This document shows positions 6,036 to 14,364 of a stretch of DNA of 34,152 bases, one piece after another. The notes under the pieces were generated by a model. The model was not told the DNA's origin. It did not search any database and saw only the letters and a program-made list of their open reading frames with translations. The position numbers were made by a program, and so were the translations under genes. The stretch's first letter is position 1; each line of letters starts with the position of its first letter. The stretch is from Haloarculaceae archaeon H-GB1-1 (GTDB taxonomy: Archaea; Halobacteriota; Halobacteria; Halobacteriales; Haloarculaceae): positions 1 through 34,152 of the forward strand of contig JARUKX010000041.1 of assembly GCA_029688825.1 (NCBI GenBank), given 5' to 3'.

Positions 6036-7070
6036 ATGAAGGGCAAACCCGAATTTCTCTCGCCTCGGGAAGCAGTTTCCCGATATCTCGACGAACGCCG
6101 ATTGGATGCGACCGACAACACGATCCGGAGTTACCACAATCGGCTGTCGGAATTCGTCGGCTGGTGCGAGGAACAGGAGATAGAACAGGTGGGAGACCTC
6201 ACCGGATGGACCTTCGACGAGTACCGACGGTCGCTCGGCGAGAATGCCCCGGCGACAGTAAAGGGGAAGCTCTCCGCCGTGAAGCAACTCGTCGGCTACC
6301 TCGAACGTATCGAAGCAGTCAGCGATGGGCTTGAGGACCGGGTACCCGTGCCCACGATCTCCGCTGAAGATTCCCGATGCGAGATTAAGCTGGCCGCGAA
6401 AGACGCCGGGAAGCTGATTCAGAAGTTCCGGAACTCAATGGCGATCTACGCCACCGTCGAGCACGCGCTGCTGGAAGTGCTGTGGTTCACAGGTGCGCGA
6501 CTGTCGGGTGTTCGCGCACTAGACCTCTCTGACTATAACTCGGAAATCGGTGTCCTTCGATTCGTTAACAGGCCTGACGAGGGAACGCGATTGAAGAACG
6601 GAGATGACGGGGAGCGCCCTGTCGCGATTCCTGAGACAGTCACGCAGGTTCTGGACGACTACATCAAGCGAGAACGCTTCGACAGGAGAGACAGATTCGG
6701 AAGGGCGTCACTGTTCTCTGCCCGTCAGGCTCGCCCCTCGACCTCATCATTCCGGGCGTACACGTATCTCGGCACGCAACCGTGTATCTTCCAGTCGTGT
6801 CCACACGGGCGTGACAGAAACCGCTGCGACTACCGATTCAGGAACGCCGCGAGCAAGTGCCCGTCGTCTCGGTCACCTCACCAAATTCGGACGGGGAGTA
6901 TCACGTGGCAACTTAACTGTGGACTCTCTATCGAGGACGTAGCTGATAGAGTGAACGCGACCCCGACAGTGATTCGGCGACACTACGACGTGGCGACTGT
7001 CGACGAGAAGATGCGGGAACGTCGGCAGAACTTCATCGATAATCTGTCGCTGGCGGAGGTAGACGAATGA
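6036..7070 (+). CDS. Tyrosine recombinase/integrase with Cys/His insert
   Basis: A 344-residue site-specific recombinase. The N-terminal SAM-like DNA-binding domain spans about 8-95. The catalytic domain has R155 (GARLSGVRALDL), a beta-hairpin Lys near 187 (RLKNG), H282-x-x-R285 (SPHQIRTGS), W291 in place of the second His, and the nucleophile Y317 (RRHYDVA), so the active site looks complete. Between the Lys and the HxxR box, C250, C255, H257, C264 and C275 form an insert that probably binds zinc; I recall similar inserts in haloarchaeal integrases. It would integrate or excise the element on its left. Attachment-site candidates lie just behind its stop. Confidence 0.88.
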   Translation: MKGKPEFLSPREAVSRYLDERRLDATDNTIRSYHNRLSEFVGWCEEQEIEQVGDLTGWTFDEYRRSLGENAPATVKGKLSAVKQLVGYLERIEAVSDGLEDRVPVPTISAEDSRCEIKLAAKDAGKLIQKFRNSMAIYATVEHALLEVLWFTGARLSGVRALDLSDYNSEIGVLRFVNRPDEGTRLKNGDDGERPVAIPETVTQVLDDYIKRERFDRRDRFGRASLFSARQARPSTSSFRAYTYLGTQPCIFQSCPHGRDRNRCDYRFRNAASKCPSSRSPHQIRTGSITWQLNCGLSIEDVADRVNATPTVIRRHYDVATVDEKMRERRQNFIDNLSLAEVDE

Positions 7071-7110
7071 AACCTCACGTCGTCACGGGGACGTTCGAAC
7101 CGGTTGCAGT

Positions 7111-7260
7111 CAGTCGATTAGGAGCGAAACCCCTCCGACCCCACTGCATTTTGCCGCGAACAAGACCGTGAGCGGCAACGCCGTAATGTCGGTGGATTTG
7201 AACCAAGCGAGACGAACGAAGTGGGTCTCGCAGTCGGGTTCACAATCCCTCCGACCCCAT
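7111..7260. repeat. Direct repeat and tRNA-arm-like words behind the integrase; possible attachment region
   Basis: CCCTCCGACCCCA occurs at 7131-7143 and 7247-7259, each preceded by CAGTCG (7111-7116 and 7231-7236). Read on the minus strand, the interval contains a hairpin with 7-bp arms GCGAGAC/GTCTCGC (7208-7232) and GGTTCAAATCC, which is a typical tRNA T-arm word. No complete tRNA can be folded. The position directly behind an integrase makes an attachment site or the scar of an earlier integration plausible. Confidence 0.35.
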
Positions 7261-7334
7261 CCCATATAAAAGTAAACCGGCGTCTTCTGCCGGTTTCGTT
7301 CACCCCTGTTAGCTGTGTCAGCAGCTTGGTAATT

Positions 7335-7343
7335 GGGGTGATC
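7335..7343 (+). promoter_or_regulatory. Extended Shine-Dalgarno sequence deciding the start at 7347
   Basis: GGGGTGATC matches the AGGTGATC complement of the 16S rRNA 3' end except for one base. It is rare to see such a strong site in a genome dominated by leaderless starts. It points to the GTG at 7347. A TATA-like TATAAAAG at 7264-7271 would give a leader of about 55 bases. Confidence 0.45.
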
Positions 7344-7346
7344 GGG

Positions 7347-7499
7347 GTGAGTAATTCCGCTCACGTCGAGCCACAGATCTGCGATTTCTGTGGCGGCTAC
7401 ATCACCGAACCCGACCAGCAGTGCCCGGCACTGCCTGACGGGAGGTGTCGGCCGTGTGCGGGGGCGGAGGCCGCGGACTCGCGGTTCGAGTGCGATTGA
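7347..7499 (+). CDS. Tiny zinc-finger protein (50 residues)
   Basis: A 50-residue protein dominated by four-Cys zinc-ribbon geometry: CDFC near residue 11 and, about 24 residues later, CRPC, with an extra Cys between (QQCPAL). Haloarchaea encode many such one-domain zinc-finger microproteins, several of them tied to stress or biofilm phenotypes. The role here is unknown. The frame extends upstream to 7221, but the extension overlaps the candidate attachment region. The Shine-Dalgarno site at 7335 favours the GTG at 7347. Its stop lies 14 bases from the convergent histidine kinase gene. Confidence 0.6.
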   Translation: MSNSAHVEPQICDFCGGYITEPDQQCPALPDGRCRPCAGAEAADSRFECD

Positions 7500-7513
7500 T
7501 ATGCGCTCTCGAC

Positions 7514-9400
7514 TTACGTTTGCGGGACGACGAGTACGATGATGCTTCCACGAGGCTCTGCGTCCTGGAAGCGGATCTCTCCGTCCATGTTCGTGAGGAT
7601 GTGATTGACGAGCCACAATCCCATCCCAGTACTATGCAGTAGTGCATCGACCTCTGCCTGTCCCGGGATTACTTGTTTCTCTGCTGTGGGGATTCCTGGT
7701 CCGTCATCTTCGATCTGGATATGGAGCGTCCGATCTCGAGACTGAACACGAATCGTAACCCTCGGATTCGCTCGATCATTATGGATGATTGCGTTCTCCA
7801 CCAGTTCCTCGATTGCCTGTTCGAGCTCTGGAAGCGCTGTAATCTGGATCTCGCCGGGGATATCGGCAGCAATCTCTGCGCGTGGATACTGCTCTGCCAA
7901 CTGTTCGACGACACCATCTATCATCCCTGTGAGATCGAGGGGTCGCTCGGTCGTCGGCTCTATCAAGAGTTGCACGATCTTTCGCTGCTTTTCCGAGAGG
8001 GTGAGGAGACTCTCACTACTCTTTTCGATCGTTGCAGCGATGTCTTCCAGCTCCCCGTCGGACGCTTTCTTCCGCGCCATCTCAGCGTTCCCCAGGATGA
8101 CAGTCATCTCGTTGCGGATATTATGCCGAAGGACGCGAGAGAGCACCTGCAATTGTTGGACGGTCTTCCGTAGGTCCCTCTCCAGTTGCGCTTCGTACTC
8201 CACCTGCTCGGTAATCTCATCGTGAATCGCAACGAACCCCTGAATGCCCGCGTTCGATCGAAAAATCGGCGCAATCGTCTGATGGACGACGAAGTGGTCT
8301 CCCCCCTTTCGTTCGTTGATGATATTTCCCTCCCAAACGTCACCCGCCAGAATCGTGTCCCATAGCTCTTCGTAAAACGCTGCTTCGTGTTCTCCCGATT
8401 TCAGAATTCTAGGGGTCTCACCCGCTGCTTCAGCTGCCGAATAGCCAGTCATGTCTTCCCATGCTTCGTTCACGTATTGAATAGCACCCTCACGATCCGT
8501 AATCAGGATCGCGTGTCCCGAGTAATCAGCCGCTTGCTTGAATTTTCGCGCTTGGGTTTCTCGTTGCGCAAGCTCGCGATAAATCGCTTTTTGGGGGTCT
8601 GTGAACCCCGTTTTCACGACAGCGAGGTAGATCAGATAGAACGACGCGACTTTGAAGATGTGACCAACGACGTTGGAAAATCCGTACACATCGACGTAGA
8701 ACGTGAACGCGAGTTCAGAACCCATCGTAAGCAGGGTCGAGCTAACCAATAGCTGGAAGACATATTCGTTGAACGTAGTTCGCTGCCGATACAACAGCAC
8801 GAGGCCGAACGCAAATAGGCCGATGATGAGGTATTCACTAAATATTTTGAAATCAGTGAGTCCACTCCTCGCGCCGTACGCTTGCGGGAATACGTCGAAG
8901 AGGAAAATCGAGCTGAGAGCAAGCGCGACAACAACAGAGTAACTCGCGAGGAGAGCCAGTAGCTGTCGGTCATTCCATTCGAGATCGAGTATCTGTCGTT
9001 CGGTGGCAACAACCCCGGCTGTCGCTGCTCCGAGAAATGAGATACTTTCAATATATCGGCTAGAGACCCACAGCTGAGTTGGGAGGTCAGCACCGGTTCC
9101 GGTGAAAACACCCATTCCTTCGTACGCGATCGTGTGAAGCAGATCCAGACCGCCAACGAATAGATAGCTGATACCGACGATGACGATGAACGAATTTTCT
9201 ATCTCGGTTCGTGCATTCCAGGTGACGATGAACACAGCGAAGGCAATGACGATACTAAAAACTTCGACGATACTGTGGAAAAGCAGATAATTCTGCAATT
9301 GGACGGCATACAGAAAGGCAATTCCAACAACCACTACACAGGACAAGAGGGCGTGTTTCCCCCATCGATTGTTCCCGATACGATTCAAGATACGAGCCAC
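7514..9400 (-). CDS. MASE3-PAS sensor histidine kinase
   Basis: A 628-residue membrane sensor kinase. The N-terminus (about 15-265) is a multi-helix MASE3-type sensor domain (LLHTIAYEGMG, RYIES). A PAS domain follows at about 283-395. The kinase core has the H-box with H426 (RVLRHNIRNEM), the N-box near 533-541 (ELVENAIIHN), G1 DDGPGIP (about 565-571) and G2 GMGLW (about 593-597), so it should be active. The VLRHNxRN H-box is the usual haloarchaeal form. No response regulator is adjacent, as is common for haloarchaeal kinases. The likely start is a GTG. The signal sensed is unknown; it may be a redox or membrane-soluble ligand, given MASE3 and PAS. Confidence 0.9.
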   Translation of the reverse strand: MARILNRIGNNRWGKHALLSCVVVVGIAFLYAVQLQNYLLFHSIVEVFSIVIAFAVFIVTWNARTEIENSFIVIVGISYLFVGGLDLLHTIAYEGMGVFTGTGADLPTQLWVSSRYIESISFLGAATAGVVATERQILDLEWNDRQLLALLASYSVVVALALSSIFLFDVFPQAYGARSGLTDFKIFSEYLIIGLFAFGLVLLYRQRTTFNEYVFQLLVSSTLLTMGSELAFTFYVDVYGFSNVVGHIFKVASFYLIYLAVVKTGFTDPQKAIYRELAQRETQARKFKQAADYSGHAILITDREGAIQYVNEAWEDMTGYSAAEAAGETPRILKSGEHEAAFYEELWDTILAGDVWEGNIINERKGGDHFVVHQTIAPIFRSNAGIQGFVAIHDEITEQVEYEAQLERDLRKTVQQLQVLSRVLRHNIRNEMTVILGNAEMARKKASDGELEDIAATIEKSSESLLTLSEKQRKIVQLLIEPTTERPLDLTGMIDGVVEQLAEQYPRAEIAADIPGEIQITALPELEQAIEELVENAIIHNDRANPRVTIRVQSRDRTLHIQIEDDGPGIPTAEKQVIPGQAEVDALLHSTGMGLWLVNHILTNMDGEIRFQDAEPRGSIIVLVVPQT

Positions 9401-9561
9401 TTACCCACGTTTCCAACGCTTGAGACAAATTTCCGTCGGTGCTGTGTTCCCTTCGAAACCACACTCGTCGAGGTCGTCGACGGTTGCCGTAACACTGATG
9501 AGAGACGCTCGCGGTGCTGTACGGTTCGGTCGTCGGAAGACGGCGTGTAGCCCGAGTCTCG
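9401..9561. other. Spacer between orphan gene end and kinase start
   Basis: It contains the upstream region of the kinase gene. An AT-rich AAATTTG about 30 bases before its GTG may be the promoter. No gene is seen. Confidence 0.4.
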
Positions 9562-10236
9562 TCAGACCTCGGCGTACGGGAGGATTTCGTCGGCGACGTA
9601 GTCGACGAACTCCTTCGAGTCGTAGTTCGAGGGCTGGTACACGTCGACGTAGCCGCTCTTGGCGACGGTCATCTTCACCTCGTCGCCCGCGTACGTGTAA
9701 TCGAGGCCGACCTGATTCTTCTCGGAGATTCCGAGGACGGAGCCGAGTTCGGCGTCGTCGAGGACGCCGGAGCCGTAGACGACCCCTTTCTCGGCGTTCC
9801 CGCCGGTCCCGTAGAAGCCGAGTTGCCAGAGGTCGGACTCGTCGTGGCGGTCCTCGATGAAGGAATTGAGCCGAATCTCGGCACGTTCGATGAGCGAGTC
9901 GGTCTCGCGACCGAGCAGGTCGAACGCGAAGACGCCCGAACTGTTGTCCACGATGGCGAAGCTGCCGGGAACGAAGACGAACTCGGTGTAATGGGTCGTC
10001 GTCTCCGTCGACGTTCGCTCGGTGATCGACCCGTCGCCGATGTCGTAGTCGACGACTTCCTCGACCTCTTCCTTCGCCGCGCGGCCGTAGTACCCGCGAA
10101 TCCCACCGCTGGTTCCGAACACTTCGCGGACCTCGATGCCGCGGTCGAGAGTGACGTCCCCCTTCGTGACGCTCCACGTGTTGGTTTCGAGGACGTCGGA
10201 CTCCCCGCTGACCTTGCCCAAAACACCTGCGTTCAT
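9562..10236 (-). CDS. Orphan acidic protein
   Basis: A 224-residue soluble acidic protein that I cannot assign. It is rich in beta-type repeats of Gly, Val and Tyr (YGTGGNAEKGVVYGSGVLDDAELG, shortened here as GNAEKGVVYGSG). There are no membrane segments and no catalytic motif. The frame is open back to 10362, but the extra N-terminus is hydrophobic and basic. The ATG at 10236 gives a haloarchaeal protein starting MNAGVLGKVSGE, and TTATG/TATTC-type TATA elements lie about 25-35 bases upstream. The even, beta-rich pattern suggests a cytoplasmic binding protein. It is divergent from the LVIVD-repeat gene. Confidence 0.7.
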   Translation of the reverse strand: MNAGVLGKVSGESDVLETNTWSVTKGDVTLDRGIEVREVFGTSGGIRGYYGRAAKEEVEEVVDYDIGDGSITERTSTETTTHYTEFVFVPGSFAIVDNSSGVFAFDLLGRETDSLIERAEIRLNSFIEDRHDESDLWQLGFYGTGGNAEKGVVYGSGVLDDAELGSVLGISEKNQVGLDYTYAGDEVKMTVAKSGYVDVYQPSNYDSKEFVDYVADEILPYAEV

Positions 10237-10396
10237 ACCTTGCCACACACCAGAACCGAATACCACATAAATGTAGAGCCGGCCAAACTGGCAGCGGTTT
10301 ACGTGCCAGCTTGCTATTAGGTCAATACTATAAATAACAAGTAGATGACCACCAAGTAACAAATCAATCAGGTAGAGTCATCCGGGGTGTCGTAAG

Positions 10397-11673
10397 ATGA
10401 ACGAATCTCGACGTGCAGTGCTCAAGTCACTGGGTACTGGCATGGCGCTCGGTAGTATCGTAACCGCTGGCAGTGGGTCTGTGGCTGCAAACTCGAACCG
10501 GTCGAACGGAACGGGGGCGAGCGTCTCCGACCTCCGTCTCTTCAGCGAAGCGGCCGTCGGCAATTCCCACGAGGTCGTGACCCAGGGTAGGTACGCCTAC
10601 GTCGCGACGGGAAGCGGCATGGCGGTCGTCGACTGGCGAAATCCGGGGCGACCGGAGGTCGTCGCGTCGCTCGACGCGTCCGATCCGGCGGGCGGTATCC
10701 TCGACGTGAAAGTCGAGGGCGACCTCGCGCTCTTGTCGAGCAACGGCGGTCCGGGAATCACGCTGGTGGACGTAAGCGACCCGGCGAACCCGGAGGAGAT
10801 CACGTTCTTCGACCTCGGCCACGACGTCCACAACGGATTCCTCCTCGACGGGCACGCGTACCTGACGGTCAACGAGTCAGTGGACAACGTCTTCAGCGAG
10901 GCTCGGACGGCTATCGTCGACGTCTCCGACCCGTCGAGTCCGTCGAAAGTGGGCGAGTACCGACTGGGCGATCACTTCCCGAAGTTCGCGGCCTCCGGCG
11001 TGGCCCCGTGTCACGACATCTACGTACAGGACGACCTGCTGTATCAGGCGTACTGGGACGCGGGCTGTGTGGTGCAGACGTGAGCGATCCGACGAATCCG
11101 ACGACGGTCACGCAGTTCGGCGACGTCCCCGGTGCCGACACGCCGCAGCAGGACCCCTTCCCGATTGCGCGCTACTACGCCGCACCGGGGAACGCCCACT
11201 ACGTCCAGCCGTCGCCGGACGGTGACCACGTTTACGTGGGTCCGGAGAGCTTCCCCGGAGACGTCCCCGGAAACGATAACTACGGACAGATTCGGGTGTA
11301 CGACGTGACCGATACGTCCGATTCCACCCTCGTCTCGACGATCCAACCGCCGGACGTCGACGACTTCCGTACCGCACACAACCTCGACGTGACGTCCAAT
11401 CAGCTGTACACGTCGTGGTACAACGGCGGGCTCCGCACCTTCGACGTGACCGACCCGGCCAACCCAGCCGAACTGTCGTCGTACGACCCCGACGGGTACG
11501 CGTTCTGGACCGTCGAGCGCGCTCGCGGGTTCGTCATCGGTGGCATCTACGGTGCCGACTCGACCACGGGCGGGCTCGTCGTCCTCCACGACGACAAGGG
11601 GAAGAAGCAGCCCCCCGGATTCGACAGCGGTTCCCCGCCGAGCGACCCCGGCCTGGGTGCGCCCGGAACGTAG
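10397..11673 (+). pseudogene. Tat-exported LVIVD-repeat protein, broken by a one-base frameshift
   Basis: The first frame (10397-11083) starts with a twin-arginine signal (ESRRAVLKSLGTGMALGS). It carries repeated blades such as GITLVDVSDPANPEEITFFD, the LVIVD repeats of beta-propeller-like surface proteins. At about 11073 the frame is lost and stops at 11081. The adjacent frame continues without a break as ADVSDPTNPTTVTQF to 11673. Inserting one base between GTGGT and GCAGAC restores a continuous propeller of about 425 residues. This is either a true recent inactivation or a sequencing error. The protein would be folded in the cytoplasm, exported and act at the surface; its ligand is unknown. 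A TATA-like ACTATAAATA sits at about 10327-10336. Confidence 0.8.
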
Positions 11674-11728
11674 GGTTTGACGGCAGGTCAATACCGTGCT
11701 GTGTTTGACGGGTAGCGCTCGCCGTCGG

Positions 11729-11875
11729 TCACATGTACTCCTCTTCCAGCACCCAGCCGAGCGCGCGCTTGTAGTACGTGAACATCTCCTTGACGCCCTC
11801 GTGGCGCATCTCGGGACTCTCCAGCTGTTCGGTCAGGAACTCGTACTGCTCGCGAATCTCCTCTTCGTCACGCAT
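11729..11875 (-). CDS. 48-residue conserved-type small protein
   Basis: A short acidic helical protein: MRDEEEIREQYEFLTEQLE, then MFTYYKRALGWVLEEEYM. The even spacing of charged and aromatic residues and the clean start suggest a real gene. The longer frame upstream is basic and unlike protein. It could form a two-helix hairpin. I recall similar tiny haloarchaeal proteins but cannot name a family. It lies divergent to the small membrane protein gene. Confidence 0.6.
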   Translation of the reverse strand: MRDEEEIREQYEFLTEQLESPEMRHEGVKEMFTYYKRALGWVLEEEYM

Positions 11876-11947
11876 GGTTACGGCTACGCCCTTCGGCGTG
11901 GAATCATTTGGGGCAGCGGCGATGGGCCGAGTCCCTTTTGGCCCGTC

Positions 11948-12205
11948 ATGCGCTACGGCCGTGCAATGGCCCGGGGTATCCTCGAAACGATTCTGCTGGC
12001 AGGGACGCTCGTGGTGGCGATACCGGTCGCGATGCTGGGCGTCGAGTTCGTCGTCACGGGTCGGACTGCGTTCGGCGTTGCCCTGCTCGGCGCTGCGGCC
12101 GTGATTCTGCTCGTCCACAGGTACGTCCCGACGGTGGAGGACCTCCCGGTCATCGCCGCGGAGAAGGCGGCCGAGAGGGCGGTCGGTGAGGACGACGAAC
12201 CCTGA
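11948..12205 (+). CDS. Small two-helix membrane protein
   Basis: An 85-residue protein with two hydrophobic segments separated by a short loop (GILETILLAGTLVVAIPVAM and FGVALLGAAAVILLV), then an acidic cytoplasmic tail (AAEKAAERAVGEDDEP). The start is ATG 11948 or the in-frame ATG 11966. The second gives MARGILETILLAG, which resembles a small haloarchaeal membrane protein family of unknown function. Its stop is three bases from the convergent gene at 12209. Confidence 0.65.
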   Translation: MRYGRAMARGILETILLAGTLVVAIPVAMLGVEFVVTGRTAFGVALLGAAAVILLVHRYVPTVEDLPVIAAEKAAERAVGEDDEP

Positions 12206-12208
12206 CGT

Positions 12209-12628
12209 TCAGTCGTTCTGGCGGAACGCGCCGGGGTTCGTCGGCTGCTCGGCGTCGACCCAGTTGTCCTCGTCGAGGACGGTCTGAGAGAGCGTGGCCG
12301 CGACCTGGCGGGCCGTGTCCTCGCGCTCGAAGTGCGCGATCTGGCCGAGCGACGGGGAGATGCTCTTGCTCACCTCGACGGTCGGGAGACTGTCGTCGGC
12401 GACGACGGCCTCTACCTCGCTGGTCACGAGGTCGGCGAACGGGTCGAGAGCGTCCCCGGAGAGCTGGACGCCGGCGGGGAGGAGGTCGTACGTGATACCG
12501 TATCCGTCGTCGTACGTCTCGACCGCGAAGAAGGGGGTTTCCCGGCGTTGGGCGTCACGGTAGCGGACGTCTCGCTCGTCGAGGTCGGCACAGAACGGTA
12601 CCGATTCGGACTCGTATCCGGCAGTCAT
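12209..12628 (-). CDS. Orphan haloarchaeal protein
   Basis: A 139-residue soluble acidic protein. The N-terminal part has a single Cys (VPFCADLDERDVRYRD) and a strand-rich TPFFAVETYDDGYGITYDLLP. The C-terminal half is helical, with conserved-looking SLGQIAHFERED. I do not recognise the family. A TATA-like TTTACT lies about 28 bases before the ATG on the same strand, as expected for a leaderless transcript. No operon partner is evident. Confidence 0.65.
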   Translation of the reverse strand: MTAGYESESVPFCADLDERDVRYRDAQRRETPFFAVETYDDGYGITYDLLPAGVQLSGDALDPFADLVTSEVEAVVADDSLPTVEVSKSISPSLGQIAHFEREDTARQVAATLSQTVLDEDNWVDAEQPTNPGAFRQND

Positions 12629-12679
12629 AGTCGGACGTAGCTGCCGGAGGAGTAAACAATCGTTGCTGACGAGCGGCCA

Positions 12680-13048
12680 CTACGGATCGACGAGAGTCGT
12701 CTCCTCCGCGTCGGCGTGTCGGATTTCGACGCGGTGACGGGTGTGACGGGCGTGCGTCTCCGCCCAGCGCGTGACGGCAGTCTCCGACAGGCGGTCGATC
12801 TTCTCGGGACACTGCCGGCACGTCGCCTGCCACGTCTGGACGTCGTCGGGGAAGTGGCCGGTGTGTCGCTTGTGGTCGAGGGCGAACTGCTCGACGGCCT
12901 GATTGCCGACCATGAGTTCGTCGAGTTCGTACGAGAGGGTCCACTCCTGGTCGCACCGAGCACACGAGATGGTCGGGACGTCGTCGACCTCCTCGGCGGT
13001 CGCCGTCCCGGGCTCCGAGCCGGAGTCGTCGGGGTTTCGTTCGGGCAC
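12680..13048 (-). CDS. Protein with two tandem CxxC...HxxxH-type units
   Basis: A 122-residue protein (GTG start at 13048) with an acidic leader and two similar units of about 40 residues. Unit one has CARC then, about 27 residues later, HKRHTGH. Unit two has CRQC then, about 23 residues later, HARHTRH. Each could bind one metal ion in a C2H2-like way, so it looks like an internal duplication of one small zinc-binding unit. The longer frame to an ATG at 13123 has a less convincing N-terminus. The function may be nucleic-acid or protein binding; there is no direct evidence. It is divergent from the thiolase gene. Confidence 0.65.
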   Translation of the reverse strand: MPERNPDDSGSEPGTATAEEVDDVPTISCARCDQEWTLSYELDELMVGNQAVEQFALDHKRHTGHFPDDVQTWQATCRQCPEKIDRLSETAVTRWAETHARHTRHRVEIRHADAEETTLVDP

Positions 13049-13168
13049 GCGTAGCTGTACTGTCTCGCGGCAAGTCAAGATACTGGCGGTCGGAAGCCGT
13101 CCGTCTCGGTGTGACGATGGCATCCAGTTCGTACGACCGGGGCTTCACGGCGTCGTGGTTCCGGCGTG

Positions 13169-13176
13169 CATTTATG
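13169..13176 (+). promoter_or_regulatory. TATA box of the thiolase-DUF35 operon
   Basis: CATTTATG lies 25-32 bases before the ATGs at 13198 and 13201, fixing the transcript start at about the first codon. Confidence 0.5.
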
Positions 13177-13200
13177 CGGCGGGACCCCGTAGCACGCATG

Positions 13201-14364
13201 ATGTCACACCCACGCGTAGCGGGCGTCGGCCTGACCCACTTCGGCGAGCACCCGGAGCGGACGGGCCGCGACCTGTTCGCAGACGCAGGGTTGGCCGCCC
13301 TCGACGATTCGGGAGTCGACCCCGACGACGTGGAGTCGCTGTTCTACGGTAACTTCATGGGCGAACTGGCTGAGCATCAGGGTCATCAGGGGCCGTTGAT
13401 GGCCGAGGCCGTCGGACTCGACGTCCCCGCGACGCGCTTCGAAGCCGCGTGCGCGTCGAGCGGGGCTGCGATTCGAGAAGCCGTCAAGACGGTCCGCAAC
13501 GGTGAGGCCGACGTGGTCCTCGTCGGCGGTGCCGAACGGATGACCAACATCGGCACGCCAGCTGCGACGGACGCCCTCTCTATCGCCGCAGACGACCTCT
13601 ACGAGATTCGGTCCGGAATGACCTTCCCCGGTGCCTACGCGCTGATGGCGCGGTCGTACTTCAGGGAGTACGGCGGGTCTCGGGAGGACCTCGCGGCAAT
13701 CGCGGTGAAGAACCACGAGCACGCCCTGGAGAACGAGTACGCTCAACTCCGGACCGAGATCACCGTCGAGGACGTCCTCGACGCCCCGACAATCGCCGCT
13801 CCACTCGGTCTCTACGACTCCTGTCCCATCACCGACGGCGCGAGCGCGCTCGTGTTGACCAGCGAGGACTACGCCGAGAACCACGGGCTCGACGCGAGCG
13901 TCGGCATCACCGGGACCGGACAGGGCGGCGACAACCTCGCTCTCCACGACCGCGAATATCTCGCGCGGTCGCCGGCGACCGCCGAAGCCGCCGAGGAGGC
14001 GTACGATGACGCAGGAATCGGGCCGGACGACGTGGACGTGCTGGAGGTCCACGACTGCTTCACCATCGCCGAGGTCCTCGCGCTCGAAGCGCTCGGGATG
14101 TACGAATACGGCGAGGCGATAGCCGCCGCCAGAAACGGCGAGACGTATTGTACCGGTAAGCTTCCGGTGAACGTCTCCGGCGGCCTGAAGGCGAAGGGGC
14201 ACCCGGTCGGTGCGACGGGGGTCGCGCAGGTCGTTGCACTCACGGAACTGCTCGAAGGCCGATTCCCCCACGCGGACGAGGTGGACGGCGAGACGGCGGT
14301 TGCACACAACGCTGGCGGGACGGTCGCGAGTGCGACGGTCCACGTGCTGGAGGTGGTCGCATGA
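13201..14364 (+). CDS. Thiolase-family acyl-CoA C-acyltransferase
   Basis: A 387-residue thiolase-fold enzyme of the archaeal/SCP-x-like branch. The nucleophile Cys is in AACASSGAAI (near residue 84). HDCF (near 284) and GGLKAKGHPVGATG (near 325) supply the other active-site residues. HNAGG replaces the C-terminal CxG motif of classical thiolases, as in this subfamily. It likely condenses or cleaves acyl-CoA. It overlaps the DUF35 gene by ATGA. In several archaea a thiolase and a DUF35 protein form a complex with HMG-CoA synthase that passes acetoacetyl-CoA into the mevalonate pathway. No HMG-CoA synthase is present here, so a fatty-acid or other acyl-CoA role is also open. An ATG at 13198 is an alternative start. 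Confidence 0.88.
   Translation: MSHPRVAGVGLTHFGEHPERTGRDLFADAGLAALDDSGVDPDDVESLFYGNFMGELAEHQGHQGPLMAEAVGLDVPATRFEAACASSGAAIREAVKTVRNGEADVVLVGGAERMTNIGTPAATDALSIAADDLYEIRSGMTFPGAYALMARSYFREYGGSREDLAAIAVKNHEHALENEYAQLRTEITVEDVLDAPTIAAPLGLYDSCPITDGASALVLTSEDYAENHGLDASVGITGTGQGGDNLALHDREYLARSPATAEAAEEAYDDAGIGPDDVDVLEVHDCFTIAEVLALEALGMYEYGEAIAAARNGETYCTGKLPVNVSGGLKAKGHPVGATGVAQVVALTELLEGRFPHADEVDGETAVAHNAGGTVASATVHVLEVVA

Noticed and set aside
7110-7616. 168-codon minus-strand ORF over the candidate attachment region
   Set aside because: It runs into the kinase 3' end and reads like translated non-coding DNA.
9401-10246. Long minus-strand ORF of 281 codons
   Set aside because: It overlaps the orphan gene at 9562-10236 in another frame and is arginine-rich, as is usual for shadows of GC-rich genes.
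13204-14343. 379-codon minus-strand ORF opposite the thiolase
   Set aside because: Antisense shadow; the plus frame has all thiolase motifs.
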